Positions 25,587 to 35,482 are shown, numbered from the stretch's first letter. The stretch is DNA of 64,000 bases from Aequorivita iocasae (GCF_016757735.1 NZ_CP068439.1:2232001-2296000), one strand, 5' to 3'. A program made the numbers and translations. The notes: generated from the sequence alone by a model not told the origin.

Positions 25587-27401
25587 ATGACAGCATTTAA
25601 AGCACTCGGCTTGGAAGAAAATCTTCTAAAAGCCATCGCCGACATGGGTTTTGAAACCCCTTCGGAAGTACAAGCAAAAGCAATCCCAATCCTTTTAGAG
25701 CGTGAAACCGACATGGTTTCCCTGGCCCAGACAGGAACGGGAAAAACCGCAGCATTTGGTTTTCCAATGTTGCAAAAAATTGACGTGAACAGCCGCACCA
25801 CACAAGGGCTTATTCTTTCGCCAACGCGCGAACTTTGTCTTCAGATTACAAATGAAATGATAGCTTACGGCAAGTATTTGCCAGGGCTAAACGTTACCGC
25901 CATTTATGGTGGTGCAAGTATTACGGACCAAGCCCGCCAGATTAAAAAAGGTTCTCAGATTATTGTTGCAACCCCTGGTAGAATGAAAGATATGATTGGT
26001 CGGGGTCTTGTAGATATTTCAAAAATTGAATACTGCGTGCTCGATGAGGCAGATGAAATGCTCAACATGGGCTTTTACGAAGACATCACGGAAATTCTTT
26101 CACATTCACCAAAAGACAAAAGCACTTGGCTTTTTAGCGCAACGATGCCCAAAGAGGTATCCACCATCGCCAAAAAGTTTATGCACACGCCTGTGGAAAT
26201 TACCGTAGGGACAAAAAACGTGGGGTCTGACCAAGTTTCACATGAATATTATTTGGTAAATGCACGCGATCGTTACAATGCCTTAAAGCGTTTGGCAGAT
26301 GCAAACCCCGATATTTTTTCGGTAGTTTTTTGCCGAACAAAACGCGACACCCAAAAAGTGGCGGAACAATTAATTGAAGATGGCTACAATGCAGCTGCAA
26401 TACACGGAGATTTAAGTCAGAACCAACGCGACTTGGTAATGAAATCTTTCAGAAACCGTCAAATCCAAATGCTTGTAGCAACCGATGTTGCTGCCCGTGG
26501 TATTGACGTTGATGATATTACACACGTAATAAATTACCAACTTCCAGATGAAATAGAAACCTACACCCACCGAAGCGGCCGTACGGGTCGTGCCGGTAAA
26601 ACAGGTGTTTCCATCGTTATTGTTTCAAAAAGTGAAGTTCGAAAAATAAAAAGCATCGAAAAAATTATCCAGAAACAATTCGTTGCAAAGGAAATACCTT
26701 CAGGTATGGAAATCTGCGAAGTGCAAATGTTTCATTTGGCCAATAGCATCAAGGATACCGAGATTAACCCTGAAATAAATTCATACCTTCCAAATATCAA
26801 CGAGGTATTGGCAGATTTTTCGAAGGAAGAACTTATTAAAAAAGTATTCTCCGTAGAGTTTACACGTTTCTTGAATTACTATAAAAACAGTAAGGACCTA
26901 AACATTTCCGGAGAGCGCAACTTTTCTGACGAAGATGCAAAAGACAGTACGCGGTATTTCATAAATATCGGTAACAAAGATGATTTTGATTGGATGAGCC
27001 TTAAGGATTTCCTTCGCGATTTGTTACAACTTGGGAAAGACGATGTTTACAAAGTTGACGTAAAAGATAGTTTCTCCTTTTTCAACACAGATACTACCCA
27101 CCAAGAATTGGTGATGGGTATTTTTAAGGATTTTAAACTTGACGGAAGACAGATCAACATTGAAATATCCAAAGATACAGGACGCAGCAAAGGTAGAAGT
27201 GGTGGCGGCGGACGCGATCGCGGTAGAAGAAGAGGTGATAGAAATGATCGTGGCGACGGCGGCGGAAGAAAAGGCGGTTTTAAAAAACGTAGTGGCGGTT
27301 TTGATGGAGGTGACAAGCCAAAATTCAAAGGCAAGAGCCGAAGGGGTGCACCGCGTCCAGAAGCAAAGGGCACGGGCGGAAGACGCCGAAGAAAAGGATA
27401 A
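25587..27401 (+). CDS. deaD: DEAD-box RNA helicase, CsdA/DbpA-like, with RGG tail
   Basis: 604 residues. RecA domain 1: Q motif FETPSEVQAKAIP, Walker A AQTGTGKT (47-54), PTRELCLQI, DEAD, SAT. RecA domain 2: VVFCRTKRDTQKVAEQL, ATDVAARGIDVDDITHVINY, HRSGRTGRAGKTG. A DbpA-type RNA-binding domain occupies about 460-530 (ARYFINIGNKDDFDWMSL type sequence), and the last 70 residues are an Arg-Gly-rich basic tail that binds RNA nonspecifically. Likely roles are ribosome assembly and mRNA unwinding in the cold. Confidence 0.95.
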   Translation: MTAFKALGLEENLLKAIADMGFETPSEVQAKAIPILLERETDMVSLAQTGTGKTAAFGFPMLQKIDVNSRTTQGLILSPTRELCLQITNEMIAYGKYLPGLNVTAIYGGASITDQARQIKKGSQIIVATPGRMKDMIGRGLVDISKIEYCVLDEADEMLNMGFYEDITEILSHSPKDKSTWLFSATMPKEVSTIAKKFMHTPVEITVGTKNVGSDQVSHEYYLVNARDRYNALKRLADANPDIFSVVFCRTKRDTQKVAEQLIEDGYNAAAIHGDLSQNQRDLVMKSFRNRQIQMLVATDVAARGIDVDDITHVINYQLPDEIETYTHRSGRTGRAGKTGVSIVIVSKSEVRKIKSIEKIIQKQFVAKEIPSGMEICEVQMFHLANSIKDTEINPEINSYLPNINEVLADFSKEELIKKVFSVEFTRFLNYYKNSKDLNISGERNFSDEDAKDSTRYFINIGNKDDFDWMSLKDFLRDLLQLGKDDVYKVDVKDSFSFFNTDTTHQELVMGIFKDFKLDGRQINIEISKDTGRSKGRSGGGGRDRGRRRGDRNDRGDGGGRKGGFKKRSGGFDGGDKPKFKGKSRRGAPRPEAKGTGGRRRRKG

Positions 27402-27452
27402 TAACCAATTATTAAACTTTAGTACCACTTTAACGTCTATATAAGTATATTT

Positions 27453-27481
27453 ACGGGCCTTTTAATCGAAGCCCGTTTTTT
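27453..27481 (+). terminator. Terminator of the helicase gene
   Basis: ACGGGC / GCCCGT stem followed by seven Ts; the next gene starts 8 bases later. Confidence 0.75.
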
Positions 27482-27488
27482 TAAGCTT

Positions 27489-28109
27489 ATGCAAACCTTC
27501 AACTTTCTGCAGGAATACATACTGGAAAACGACCGTGTGCGGCTGAGACCCCTGCACCATAAAGACTTTGAGTTGCTGCTTCACTTTTCTGAAGAACAAC
27601 CAGAGCTTTGGAAGTACTCCCTGCAACCGGCCAGTGGTTCTGATAATCTAAAGGCCTATATTGATTCTGCCATACTCGGTAGGAAGCAAGAAACGGCATA
27701 CACTTTCATCGTTTTTGACAAACGTACCCAGCAAATTGCGGGCAGCACCCGTTTTTATGATTTTCAGAAAAACCACAACACCGTACAATTAGGGTATACT
27801 TGGTACGGCAAGGAATTTCAGGGAACCGGAATAAACAAACAATGCAAAATGTTGATGCTTGAATTTGCCTTTGAAACTTTATATCTAGACCGTGTTGAGT
27901 TTCGTGCAGATGCTATAAACCAGCGTAGCATTGCTGCGATGAAAAGCATAGGTTGTACTGTTGAAGGCATCTTGCGTAATAACTGTGCGGCGCCAACGGG
28001 TAGAAGGGACAGTATTGTCCTCAGCATCCTAAATGACGAATGGTTTGGCGGGGTCAAGGAAAAATTGAAAGCTAAAATTGAAATCGAAAGAAAGGTTTCG
28101 CCCCAGTGA
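27489..28109 (+). CDS. GNAT-family N-acetyltransferase, RimL-like
   Basis: 206 residues. RLRPLHHKDFELLLHFSEEQ at the N-terminus, QLGYTWYGKEFQGTGINKQC in the acetyl-CoA site and EFRADAINQRSIAAMKSIGC near 140-160 match the RimL/RimJ group. Substrate unknown. Unrelated in detail to the GNAT at 13229. Ends where the carboxypeptidase-regulatory-like gene begins. Confidence 0.9.
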   Translation: MQTFNFLQEYILENDRVRLRPLHHKDFELLLHFSEEQPELWKYSLQPASGSDNLKAYIDSAILGRKQETAYTFIVFDKRTQQIAGSTRFYDFQKNHNTVQLGYTWYGKEFQGTGINKQCKMLMLEFAFETLYLDRVEFRADAINQRSIAAMKSIGCTVEGILRNNCAAPTGRRDSIVLSILNDEWFGGVKEKLKAKIEIERKVSPQ

Positions 28110-28135
28110 AATTTTTCCGTATATTGAAACATTGT

Positions 28136-28900
28136 ATGAAAAGAATACTCCTACTTTTTGCCCTAATGGTAACCGTTGCAAATTCCTTTGCCCAAAACGA
28201 AAATGTCATAAAGGGTACCGTAATGAACGATGCCAACGATAATGTCTTGGAAAATGTAAACATTGTAAACCTTAATCAAGTAAAAGGCACAACTACTAAT
28301 GAAAAGGGTGAATTTGCAATCAAGGCTGCGGTAAATGACACGCTATATTTTTCATATCTGGGCTTTAAATCCCTGCGGGTTCGCGTTACCAATGACTGGT
28401 TGAAGTTTGGCGATATAAAGGTGAAAATGACCGAACTGGGCATCGCCCTCGAAGAAGTAGTGGTAAAGCCGGTTCAACTAACGGGCTATGTAGAGATTGA
28501 TGCAAAACTAATCCCCATTTACGATAATTACCGATACCGTATTTCAGGTTTAAACACGGGTTATGAAGGCGGAAGCAACCAGCCCGGTGCCGTTAGTAAA
28601 GTACTGAGCTCTATCTTTAATCCAGCAGATTTTCTCTATAATGTTTTTGGAAAACGACCGAAACAGATGCGGAAGCTCCGGCAAATGAAGGAAGATGATG
28701 AAATCCGAAATCTCCTTCAAAGTAAGTTTGACCGTGAAACCTTGATGGCCGTGCTCCAGCTGGAACGTGCAGATATTGATGAAATACTGAACAAGTGCAG
28801 CTATTCCAAAGATTTTATACGTACCGCAAACGACCTTCAAATTCTCGACGCCATCAGTGGTTGTTATGAAGAATACAAGATTTTGAATAGGGAGAAGTAG
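28136..28900 (+). CDS. Exported protein with carboxypeptidase-regulatory-like domain
   Basis: 254 residues. The ATG at 28136 gives a signal peptide (KRILLLFALMVTVANSFAQ); an upstream GTG at 28106 is in frame but unlikely. A CarboxypepD_reg-like (DUF4480-type) beta domain follows (VIKGTVMNDANDNVLENVNI then TNEKGEFAIKAAVNDTLYFS, about 22-110), which is also found at the N-terminus of TonB-dependent receptors, but there is no plug or barrel here. The C-terminal half is helical and of unknown role. Confidence 0.8.
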   Translation: MKRILLLFALMVTVANSFAQNENVIKGTVMNDANDNVLENVNIVNLNQVKGTTTNEKGEFAIKAAVNDTLYFSYLGFKSLRVRVTNDWLKFGDIKVKMTELGIALEEVVVKPVQLTGYVEIDAKLIPIYDNYRYRISGLNTGYEGGSNQPGAVSKVLSSIFNPADFLYNVFGKRPKQMRKLRQMKEDDEIRNLLQSKFDRETLMAVLQLERADIDEILNKCSYSKDFIRTANDLQILDAISGCYEEYKILNREK

Positions 28901-28965
28901 CATTTTTCTTCTTTTTTTAACACCATTCAATTTCATTAAAAGTATTTTTAGTGAAAATTGATTCC

Positions 28966-30327
28966 ATGGAACAAATAGTCAAGAAACAACGGGTTTTTTT
29001 CAACACCCACGCAACAAAAAACCTTCCCTTTAGAAAAGCGCAATTAAAAAAACTTCAAACAGCATTAGAAGAAAACGAACCACTTCTGCACGAAGCCATT
29101 TATAAAGATTTCAAAAAGTCAGAGTTTGATAATTACACCACTGAGCTTTCGCTACTCTACAAAGACATTAAAGAAGCCCGCAGCAATATATTTAATTGGG
29201 CGCGTACTAAACCCGTTTCTACAGGCATCCTCAATTTCCCCGCTTCCAGTTACATTATTCCAGAACCTTTGGGCGTCTGTTTGGTCATTGGCGCATGGAA
29301 CTATCCCTACCAACTTTCCTTCGCCCCGGTTATTGCAGCAATTACTGCTGGAAATACTGTAATACTAAAACCTAATGAACTGCCGACACACACCGCAGCC
29401 GCAATGGCAAAAATTGTAAAGGAGAATTTCGATCCAGCTTTTTTCACGGTAGTTGAAGGTGGAGTAGAAGAGACCCAAGAACTTTTGAAGCAGAAATTCG
29501 ACAAAATATTTTTTACCGGTAGTACCAAAGTAGGCAAGATAGTTTACAAAGCCGCCGCCGAAAATTTAACGCCAGTCACACTGGAATTGGGTGGTAAAAG
29601 TCCCGCCATCATTACTGAAAGTTGCAACCTAAAAGTTTCGGTGAAGCGATTGGTTTGGGGAAAATTTTTAAATGCAGGACAAACTTGCATTTCACCTGAT
29701 TATGTTTTGGTTCATAAAAGCATCGAACAAAAATTTCTGGAACAGACAAAGGAGGAAATCATAAATCAGCATTTTGCTTTTGAAAACGATAATTACCTCC
29801 AAATCATAAACAACGATAATTTTGAGCGTCTTAACAAAATGCTCGTACCAGAGAAAATATATTTTGGGGGAGAAAACAATAAAGAAACCCGCTACATCCA
29901 GCCCACAATAATGCAAAATGTAACGATGGAAGACGCCGTAATGCAAGAAGAAATTTTCGGCCCAATCCTTCCCGTTCTCACCTACGAAACTATAGAAGAA
30001 GCCATTGACAAAGTAAACAGCCTACCCAAACCATTGTCTTGTTATCTGTTTACAAAAAGCGCTTCAATAAAGAAGAAAATTTTAAAGGAAATCTCCTTTG
30101 GTGGTGGTGCCATTAATGAAACCGTGATGCACATCAGCAATTCAAACCTGCCCTTTGGCGGCGTTGGCCACAGCGGTATTGGCAACTACCATGGCGAAGC
30201 AGGTTTTAAAACTTTTACCCATTATAAAAGTGTGATGGACAAACCTACCTGGCTCGATCCCTCCATCCGTTATTACCCGCATACTCCTTTTCGATTGAAG
30301 TTGATGCGGTGGTTTATGAGGTTTTAA
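28966..30327 (+). CDS. Aldehyde dehydrogenase, class 3 type
   Basis: NAD(P)-dependent oxidation of aldehydes to acids. 453 residues from the ATG at 28966 (GTG at 28951 also in frame). Motifs: GAWNYPYQLSFAPVIAAITA, FFTGSTKVGK, catalytic Glu207 in LELGGKSPA and Cys241 in NAGQTCISPDYV, with the short-form C-terminus LPFGGVGHSGIGNYHGEAGF of class 3 fatty/aromatic aldehyde dehydrogenases, then a hydrophobic basic tail. Substrate not determinable; coniferyl or long-chain aldehydes are typical. Confidence 0.93.
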   Translation: MEQIVKKQRVFFNTHATKNLPFRKAQLKKLQTALEENEPLLHEAIYKDFKKSEFDNYTTELSLLYKDIKEARSNIFNWARTKPVSTGILNFPASSYIIPEPLGVCLVIGAWNYPYQLSFAPVIAAITAGNTVILKPNELPTHTAAAMAKIVKENFDPAFFTVVEGGVEETQELLKQKFDKIFFTGSTKVGKIVYKAAAENLTPVTLELGGKSPAIITESCNLKVSVKRLVWGKFLNAGQTCISPDYVLVHKSIEQKFLEQTKEEIINQHFAFENDNYLQIINNDNFERLNKMLVPEKIYFGGENNKETRYIQPTIMQNVTMEDAVMQEEIFGPILPVLTYETIEEAIDKVNSLPKPLSCYLFTKSASIKKKILKEISFGGGAINETVMHISNSNLPFGGVGHSGIGNYHGEAGFKTFTHYKSVMDKPTWLDPSIRYYPHTPFRLKLMRWFMRF

Positions 30328-30405
30328 TTTTGAAAGGCATTTAAATGAAAGAAAAATATCTTTAAAATTTCATTAACTTACTCAGCTAAAACAAAATAGT
30401 GACCA

Positions 30406-32052
30406 ATGAAAAAACTTTACATCTTATCATTAATTTTCACTGCCCAATTAACCTTCGCCCAAATACGTTTCCAAAATATCCCCCAAAACGCAATTTATCC
30501 CGAAAGCATGGCGGTTGAAACAATCACCGCAAACATAGCATACCAAGGTTATGACGAAACCCAAGCCTATTTCGGCCAAGGCGAATATGAAATCTATTTA
30601 GACAATGTAGATGGAGTGCTGGACAAACCAATTATAGTCCTAGATGGTTTTGATCCGGGCGATTCCCGTGATATTCCCGGTCTTTATGCAAGCTTAAGTT
30701 TTGATGGACAAAACATGGCAGACATCCTTCGCGATGAAGGTTTTGACATCGTAATTCTCAACGCTCCCCTTTACAATACGGGAGGAAAAGATATTGACGG
30801 CGGCGGCGATTACATTCAGCGAAACGCAATGGTTTTGATAGCAATGATTCAGCAATTAAACGCAGATAAAGTGGGCGATAACGAACTGGTAGTATTAGGC
30901 CCAAGTATGGGAGGTCTTATTGCTCGCTACGCCCTGTCATATATGGAAGATAACAGTTTGGATTCTGAAACGCGTCTATATATTTCTTTTGATGCGCCAC
31001 ATCGCGGGGCAAACATTCCTATCAGCCTTCAATATTTAATAAATTACTTTGCAATTCAAGTAGGTGATGCCACCGCCCAACAAGTTGTTGATCAGTTGCT
31101 GAACTCTCCTGCAGCTAAAGAAATGCTTACAGACCATTTATTAGGGCACTTGCTTGCGGGTTCCGATTATGAACAAGACCCAACAAAAGTATTGCCTTTG
31201 GGCGCCCCAGGTTTTAGAAATGAATTTCAGGCAGAGTTGGATGCCCTTGGCTTTCCCGGCAATGTAAGAAACGTTACCATGATCAACGGTGCAGGCAATG
31301 GAACCACCACGGGTAGCCCAGGAATAACAATTGTTAATACCAACCTTGAAATAGATGCCACTACCGATGTAGATGTGGCACTGAACTTTACGCCAGCCGC
31401 AAATCAAAGCAATACCGTTACAGATGTTACCGTAAACTTTTTTGGTTTTCCTATTAATACATATCAAACAACCGCACAATCGCCAAACAATACAGCAGGC
31501 GTAGACAGCGCTCCGGGCGGAACGGGAAGTATAAGCGATGCGCTTGGCGATGGCGGTGGCAACCAAGTGCTTATTGATTTCATAAATGCACTTCAGCAGG
31601 ACTTATATTCTTTCATTCCAACTATGAGTTCTTTGGCGATAGACAATCCAGATTGGTTTGCAACACCAAATTTGAATGATTCCCCTTTTGTGAATTTTTA
31701 CATTCCAAATGATAATGAACCACACGTTACCGTAACGGCTGAAAGTGCTCAATTCGCTTTGGATGAAATTAGGGATGGGGTACTTTCTGTAGGCGAAAAT
31801 CAGTTTTCAAATCAATTTATTCTAGCTCAAAACCCAGTTCAAAAAAATATCAACATTGTAATTCCAAGCAATACTTCAATACAAAATTTAACGGCGACGG
31901 TTTTCAGCATAACCGGTCAAAGACTGATGCAAAAAACATGGGCACGCCCAAGTATGGAATTAACTTGGAACCATAATCTTTCCAATGGAATTTATTTGTT
32001 GAAATTGGACAACGGTATTTCAACGCAAACCATAAAAATGATTGTAGAGTAA
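30406..32052 (+). CDS. Secreted alpha/beta hydrolase with type IX sorting domain
   Basis: 548 residues: signal peptide (KKLYILSLIFTAQLTFAQ), a lipase-like alpha/beta hydrolase region with the nucleophile elbow GPSMGG (Ser167) and FDAPHRGANIPISLQ, an insert of about 150 residues with TGSPGITIVNTNLEIDATTD, and a C-terminal Por sorting domain from about 475 (FILAQNPVQKNINIVIPS, ending NGISTQTIKMIVE). Probably an exported esterase or lipase placed on the cell surface by T9SS. Confidence 0.88.
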   Translation: MKKLYILSLIFTAQLTFAQIRFQNIPQNAIYPESMAVETITANIAYQGYDETQAYFGQGEYEIYLDNVDGVLDKPIIVLDGFDPGDSRDIPGLYASLSFDGQNMADILRDEGFDIVILNAPLYNTGGKDIDGGGDYIQRNAMVLIAMIQQLNADKVGDNELVVLGPSMGGLIARYALSYMEDNSLDSETRLYISFDAPHRGANIPISLQYLINYFAIQVGDATAQQVVDQLLNSPAAKEMLTDHLLGHLLAGSDYEQDPTKVLPLGAPGFRNEFQAELDALGFPGNVRNVTMINGAGNGTTTGSPGITIVNTNLEIDATTDVDVALNFTPAANQSNTVTDVTVNFFGFPINTYQTTAQSPNNTAGVDSAPGGTGSISDALGDGGGNQVLIDFINALQQDLYSFIPTMSSLAIDNPDWFATPNLNDSPFVNFYIPNDNEPHVTVTAESAQFALDEIRDGVLSVGENQFSNQFILAQNPVQKNINIVIPSNTSIQNLTATVFSITGQRLMQKTWARPSMELTWNHNLSNGIYLLKLDNGISTQTIKMIVE

Positions 32053-32064
32053 AGATTTTTACGG

Positions 32065-32766
32065 ATGAAAAAATTTGTAATTGCTATTGGCGTTTGTTTG
32101 GGTATTTTTTCGTGTGCTCCAAAAAAGCAAAATATAATCGCTATAGATGTGCTTTTGATTCCTTCGGAAGAAATGTATGCACAATCCCTTCAGCTAAACT
32201 CATTTATAAATCAAAACAATCCCGAAACCATACAGCTCGATGAAAACCATGTGCCGCATATCACGCTTCTGCAGTGTTTCATAAAAGAGGAAGATTTAAC
32301 GAGTGTTACTAACGCATTAGAAGTAGATAATATATTTGAAGGGCTTTTTGAAACAATTAAAAACGATTCCTTAAACGCGAAAAGCCTTTTTTATTACGAA
32401 GACAAAGAGGAAAGTTTCGCAATGGTTGCTGTTGAAAAGAGCAATTTTTTAATGAAACTTCACGAAAAAATCATCGAACTTATTCAACCTTATACTGTGA
32501 AAAACGGCTCGCAAGTTTCCTTTATACAAAACCCGGATGGAAGCCCAATTAGTGAATCTACTGTAACTTATGTTCCAGAGTTTATTGACAAGCACAGTTT
32601 TGGAAATTTTGATCCGCACATAAGTCTTGGAGTAGCACAGACCAAACTTTTGGACAGCTTGGCTGAAAATGTTTTTAAACCAATCAAATTTCAGGCTGCC
32701 TCTTTAAGCGTTTACCAATTGGGAGATCACGGTACAGCCCATAAATTGCTTTGGAAAGCTGAATAA
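32065..32766 (+). CDS. 2H-phosphoesterase-like lipoprotein
   Basis: 233 residues with a lipoprotein signal (MKKFVIAIGVCLGIFSC, lipid Cys17). The mature part has two H-x-S/T motifs, HIT (65-67 in NHVPHITLLQ) and HIS (185-187 in FDPHISLGVA), the hallmark of the 2H superfamily (2'-5' RNA ligase, cyclic phosphodiesterase). An envelope location is unusual for such an enzyme. Twelve bases after the secreted hydrolase gene, so probably one operon with it. Confidence 0.75.
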   Translation: MKKFVIAIGVCLGIFSCAPKKQNIIAIDVLLIPSEEMYAQSLQLNSFINQNNPETIQLDENHVPHITLLQCFIKEEDLTSVTNALEVDNIFEGLFETIKNDSLNAKSLFYYEDKEESFAMVAVEKSNFLMKLHEKIIELIQPYTVKNGSQVSFIQNPDGSPISESTVTYVPEFIDKHSFGNFDPHISLGVAQTKLLDSLAENVFKPIKFQAASLSVYQLGDHGTAHKLLWKAE

Positions 32767-32768
32767 AA

Positions 32769-32796
32769 AAGCACCTTTTAAAAGGTGCTTTTTTTT
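32769..32796 (+). terminator. Terminator after the 2H lipoprotein gene
   Basis: AAGCACCTTTT / AAAAGGTGCTT with flanking A- and T-runs; usable in both directions by the converging genes. Confidence 0.85.
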
Positions 32797-32813
32797 ATAA
32801 TCAGAATAGAATA

Positions 32814-33440
32814 TTAAATCTTTTCCAGCGCAGCCTTTATATAAACCTCGCCTTCCAAAATTTCAAAAGTTTTGTTTCTTGCAACAGCATCATCTAACGC
32901 GCCAACGAGTGTTTCTGCAACGTCTCTACGTGGTATTTCTCCGCGCTTGTTCAGTTTGTTGTCCAGTTCAATTTTTCCTTTTCCGTCGTTATTGGTTAGT
33001 GATCCTGGGCGCACTATGCTATATAGAATTCCCAATTGTTTTAGATATTCATCAGCATTGTGTTTTGCCTTTAAATATTCTTGAATTTCGTCAGCTTCCT
33101 CGGGTTTATCAGCACCCATGGAACTTAGCATAACAAATTTTTTCACGCTTTTTGCTTTTGCGGCATCCATCAGCTTTTTGGCACCCTCCTGATCAACTTC
33201 CTTTACTTTTTTTCCGCCTGAACCAGCTGCAAAAATTACCTTGTCAATGCCGTTGGTGGTTTGACTGACATCTTTTTCAAGATCTGCCAAAATGGTTTCC
33301 ACACCTTCATTCTGAAATTGTGAAACCTGCTCTTCCTTTCGAACCATCGCCACCGGCTTGAATTTTTTAGATTCCTTTAAAATTGAAATTATCTTTTTAC
33401 CCGTGGTGCCATGCGCACCTGCTACTAATATTTTTTCCAT
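32814..33440 (-). CDS. NAD(P)H-binding atypical SDR
   Basis: 208 residues with the N-terminal motif VAGAHGTTGKKIISIL, VRKEEQVSQF, and VMLSSMGADKPEEADEIQEY, YSIVRPGSL, matching the YwnB/NmrA-like atypical short-chain dehydrogenases that use NADPH or only sense it. Substrate unknown. Divergent from the SDR at 33643. Confidence 0.9.
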   Translation of the reverse strand: MEKILVAGAHGTTGKKIISILKESKKFKPVAMVRKEEQVSQFQNEGVETILADLEKDVSQTTNGIDKVIFAAGSGGKKVKEVDQEGAKKLMDAAKAKSVKKFVMLSSMGADKPEEADEIQEYLKAKHNADEYLKQLGILYSIVRPGSLTNNDGKGKIELDNKLNKRGEIPRRDVAETLVGALDDAVARNKTFEILEGEVYIKAALEKI

Positions 33441-33642
33441 ATTCTAAATATATTGGTTGTAATTGGGAAAACCGTGTAGTTTCACAACCTTTAACCCTTA
33501 AAAAGCCGTCTTTTAGGGCTTTATTAACTTTCGGGTTTATTTTTCGCAATTAAACCGAAATGTTTCTTGACCATTAAATCTTTCCAACTAATTATTCATT
33601 CCTAATATTACTGCTTATCTTTACAAGCAAACACAAAAATTC

Positions 33643-34524
33643 ATGGATTACACTTCAAAAATGCTTCGCGACGACGCGCTAAAAGGGAAAACAATAGTAG
33701 TAACCGGCGGCGGAAGCGGCCTTGGAAAAGCAATGACAACCTACTTTTTGGAACTCGGCGCAAACGTGGTTATCACTTCCCGAAACCTTGAAAAACTACA
33801 AACGGTAAAAGAAGAATTGGAAACCGCAACCGGTGGAAAAGTATTGCCTGTGCAGTGTGACGTGAGAAATTATGAAGAAGTTGAAGCAATGGTGGAAGCT
33901 TCGGTAAAAGAATTTGGAAAAGTTGACGTTCTTTTGAACAATGCCGCAGGAAACTTCATTTCACCAACGGAACGACTTTCCGCAAACGCTTTTGACACTA
34001 TAATTGACATCGTTTTAAAAGGAACAAAAAACTGCACCCTTGCCTTCGGAAAACATTGGATTGATAAAAAAGAAACCAATAAAACTGTTTTGAATATTGT
34101 TACAACATATGCCTTCACGGGGTCAGCATACGTTGTGCCGAGTGCTACTGCAAAAGCTGGTGTATTGGCTATGACGCGCTCCTTGGCGGTAGAATGGGCA
34201 AAATACGGAATCCGTTTTAATGCCATCGCTCCCGGGCCATTCCCGACAAAAGGCGCTTGGGACAGATTGCTACCGGGCGATTTGAAGGAGAAATTTGATC
34301 CCGCAAAAAAAGTTCCCGTAAAGCGTGTGGGCGAACACCAAGAACTCGCTAATCTCGCCGCATATCTCGTTTCCGATTTTTCAGCGTACATAAACGGCGA
34401 AGTAATAGTTATAGATGGCGGCGAATGGCTAAAAGGCGCTGGGCAAATGAATCTTTTGGAAGAAGTTCCTCAACAAATGTGGGATATGCTGGAGGCGATG
34501 ATACGCGAAAAAAAATCTAAATAA
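33643..34524 (+). CDS. 2,4-dienoyl-CoA-reductase-type SDR
   Basis: 293 residues. Cofactor motif VTGGGSGLGKAMTTYFLELG, NNAAGNF, the active-site stretch TGSAYVVPSATAKAGVLAMT with the Lys but without the classical Tyr-x-x-x-Lys spacing, and IAPGPFPTKGAW. This pattern is that of the eukaryote-type 2,4-dienoyl-CoA reductase (DECR), which removes double bases of polyunsaturated fatty acids during beta-oxidation using NADPH. Confidence 0.87.
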   Translation: MDYTSKMLRDDALKGKTIVVTGGGSGLGKAMTTYFLELGANVVITSRNLEKLQTVKEELETATGGKVLPVQCDVRNYEEVEAMVEASVKEFGKVDVLLNNAAGNFISPTERLSANAFDTIIDIVLKGTKNCTLAFGKHWIDKKETNKTVLNIVTTYAFTGSAYVVPSATAKAGVLAMTRSLAVEWAKYGIRFNAIAPGPFPTKGAWDRLLPGDLKEKFDPAKKVPVKRVGEHQELANLAAYLVSDFSAYINGEVIVIDGGEWLKGAGQMNLLEEVPQQMWDMLEAMIREKKSK

Positions 34525-34537
34525 CAAAACCCAAGCA

Positions 34538-34595
34538 CCAAATTCCAAGACAGTTGAATTTTGATTTTTAAAGATTGATATTTATTTGGAATTGG
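34538..34595. repeat. Inverted pair of CCAAATTCCAA words
   Basis: CCAAATTCCAA (34538-34548) and TTGGAATTGG (34586-34595) are nearly complementary. The words resemble the AATTCCA repeat at 13742 in the GNAT gene. It lies between the SDR stop and parA and may act as a weak terminator. Confidence 0.4.
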
Positions 34596-34711
34596 GGATT
34601 TCAAAATTTGGGATTTTCCCGCAGGGTCATTGTTTACTTCCTGTTAACAAAAATGATTTTCTATCCACATAAATAATTGTACTTTTAACTGCTAAAATTT
34701 CAAGCAAATTA

Positions 34712-35482
34712 ATGGGTAAAATAATTGCAATTGCAAACCAAAAAGGAGGCGTGGGAAAGACCACGACCTCGGTAAATTTAGCGGCCTCACTGGGCGTTTT
34801 GGAGAAAAAGGTTTTACTCATAGATGCAGATCCACAGGCCAATGCCACCTCGGGTTTGGGCATAGACGTTGAAACTGTTGAAATGGGAACCTATCAATTG
34901 CTTGAGCACAGCGCAACGGCAAAGGAAGCAATCGTTTCAACAAATTCTCCAAATTTAGATTTAATACCTTCCCACATAGATTTGGTGGCTATTGAAATTG
35001 AATTGGTAGATGTGGAAAACCGCGAGTATATGCTGAGAAAGGCAATAGAAGGCTTAAAGGCAGATTATGACTATATTCTCATAGATTGCGCACCTTCGTT
35101 GGGCTTATTAACCTTGAATGCGCTTACAGCGGCAGATTCGGTAATCATCCCAATTCAATGTGAATATTTCGCCTTGGAAGGCCTTGGAAAACTTTTGAAT
35201 ACTATTAAAAGCGTTCAGAAAATACACAACGTAAACCTCGATATTGAAGGATTATTGTTGACTATGTACGACCAACGTTTACGTCTTTCAAACCAAGTTG
35301 TGGATGAGGTGAAAAAGCATTTTGATGAAATGGTTTTTGAGACAATCATTCAAAGAAACGTGCGTTTAAGTGAAGCGCCAAGTTATGGTGAAAGCATCAT
35401 CAGTTACGATGCCGCAAGCAAAGGAGCCGATAATTATTTAAGTCTGGCGCATGAATTAATCCAGAAAAACGAAAAAGAATAA
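34712..35482 (+). CDS. parA: Chromosome-partitioning ATPase ParA
   Basis: 256 residues. Deviant Walker A KGGVGKTTTSVNLA (about 9-22), VLLIDADPQANATSGLG, YILIDCAPSLG, ending near AHELIQKN. Moves the ParB-parS complex during segregation. First gene of an operon parA-parB-DUF5683-dapB-lepB; the parB ATG follows its stop directly. The preceding TACTTTTA at about 34680 is a weak -7 candidate. Confidence 0.96.
   Translation: MGKIIAIANQKGGVGKTTTSVNLAASLGVLEKKVLLIDADPQANATSGLGIDVETVEMGTYQLLEHSATAKEAIVSTNSPNLDLIPSHIDLVAIEIELVDVENREYMLRKAIEGLKADYDYILIDCAPSLGLLTLNALTAADSVIIPIQCEYFALEGLGKLLNTIKSVQKIHNVNLDIEGLLLTMYDQRLRLSNQVVDEVKKHFDEMVFETIIQRNVRLSEAPSYGESIISYDAASKGADNYLSLAHELIQKNEKE

Noticed and set aside
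27024-27428. Leftward frames opposite the helicase tail
   Set aside because: Produced by the repetitive Arg-Gly codons on the other strand; no start context or homology pattern.
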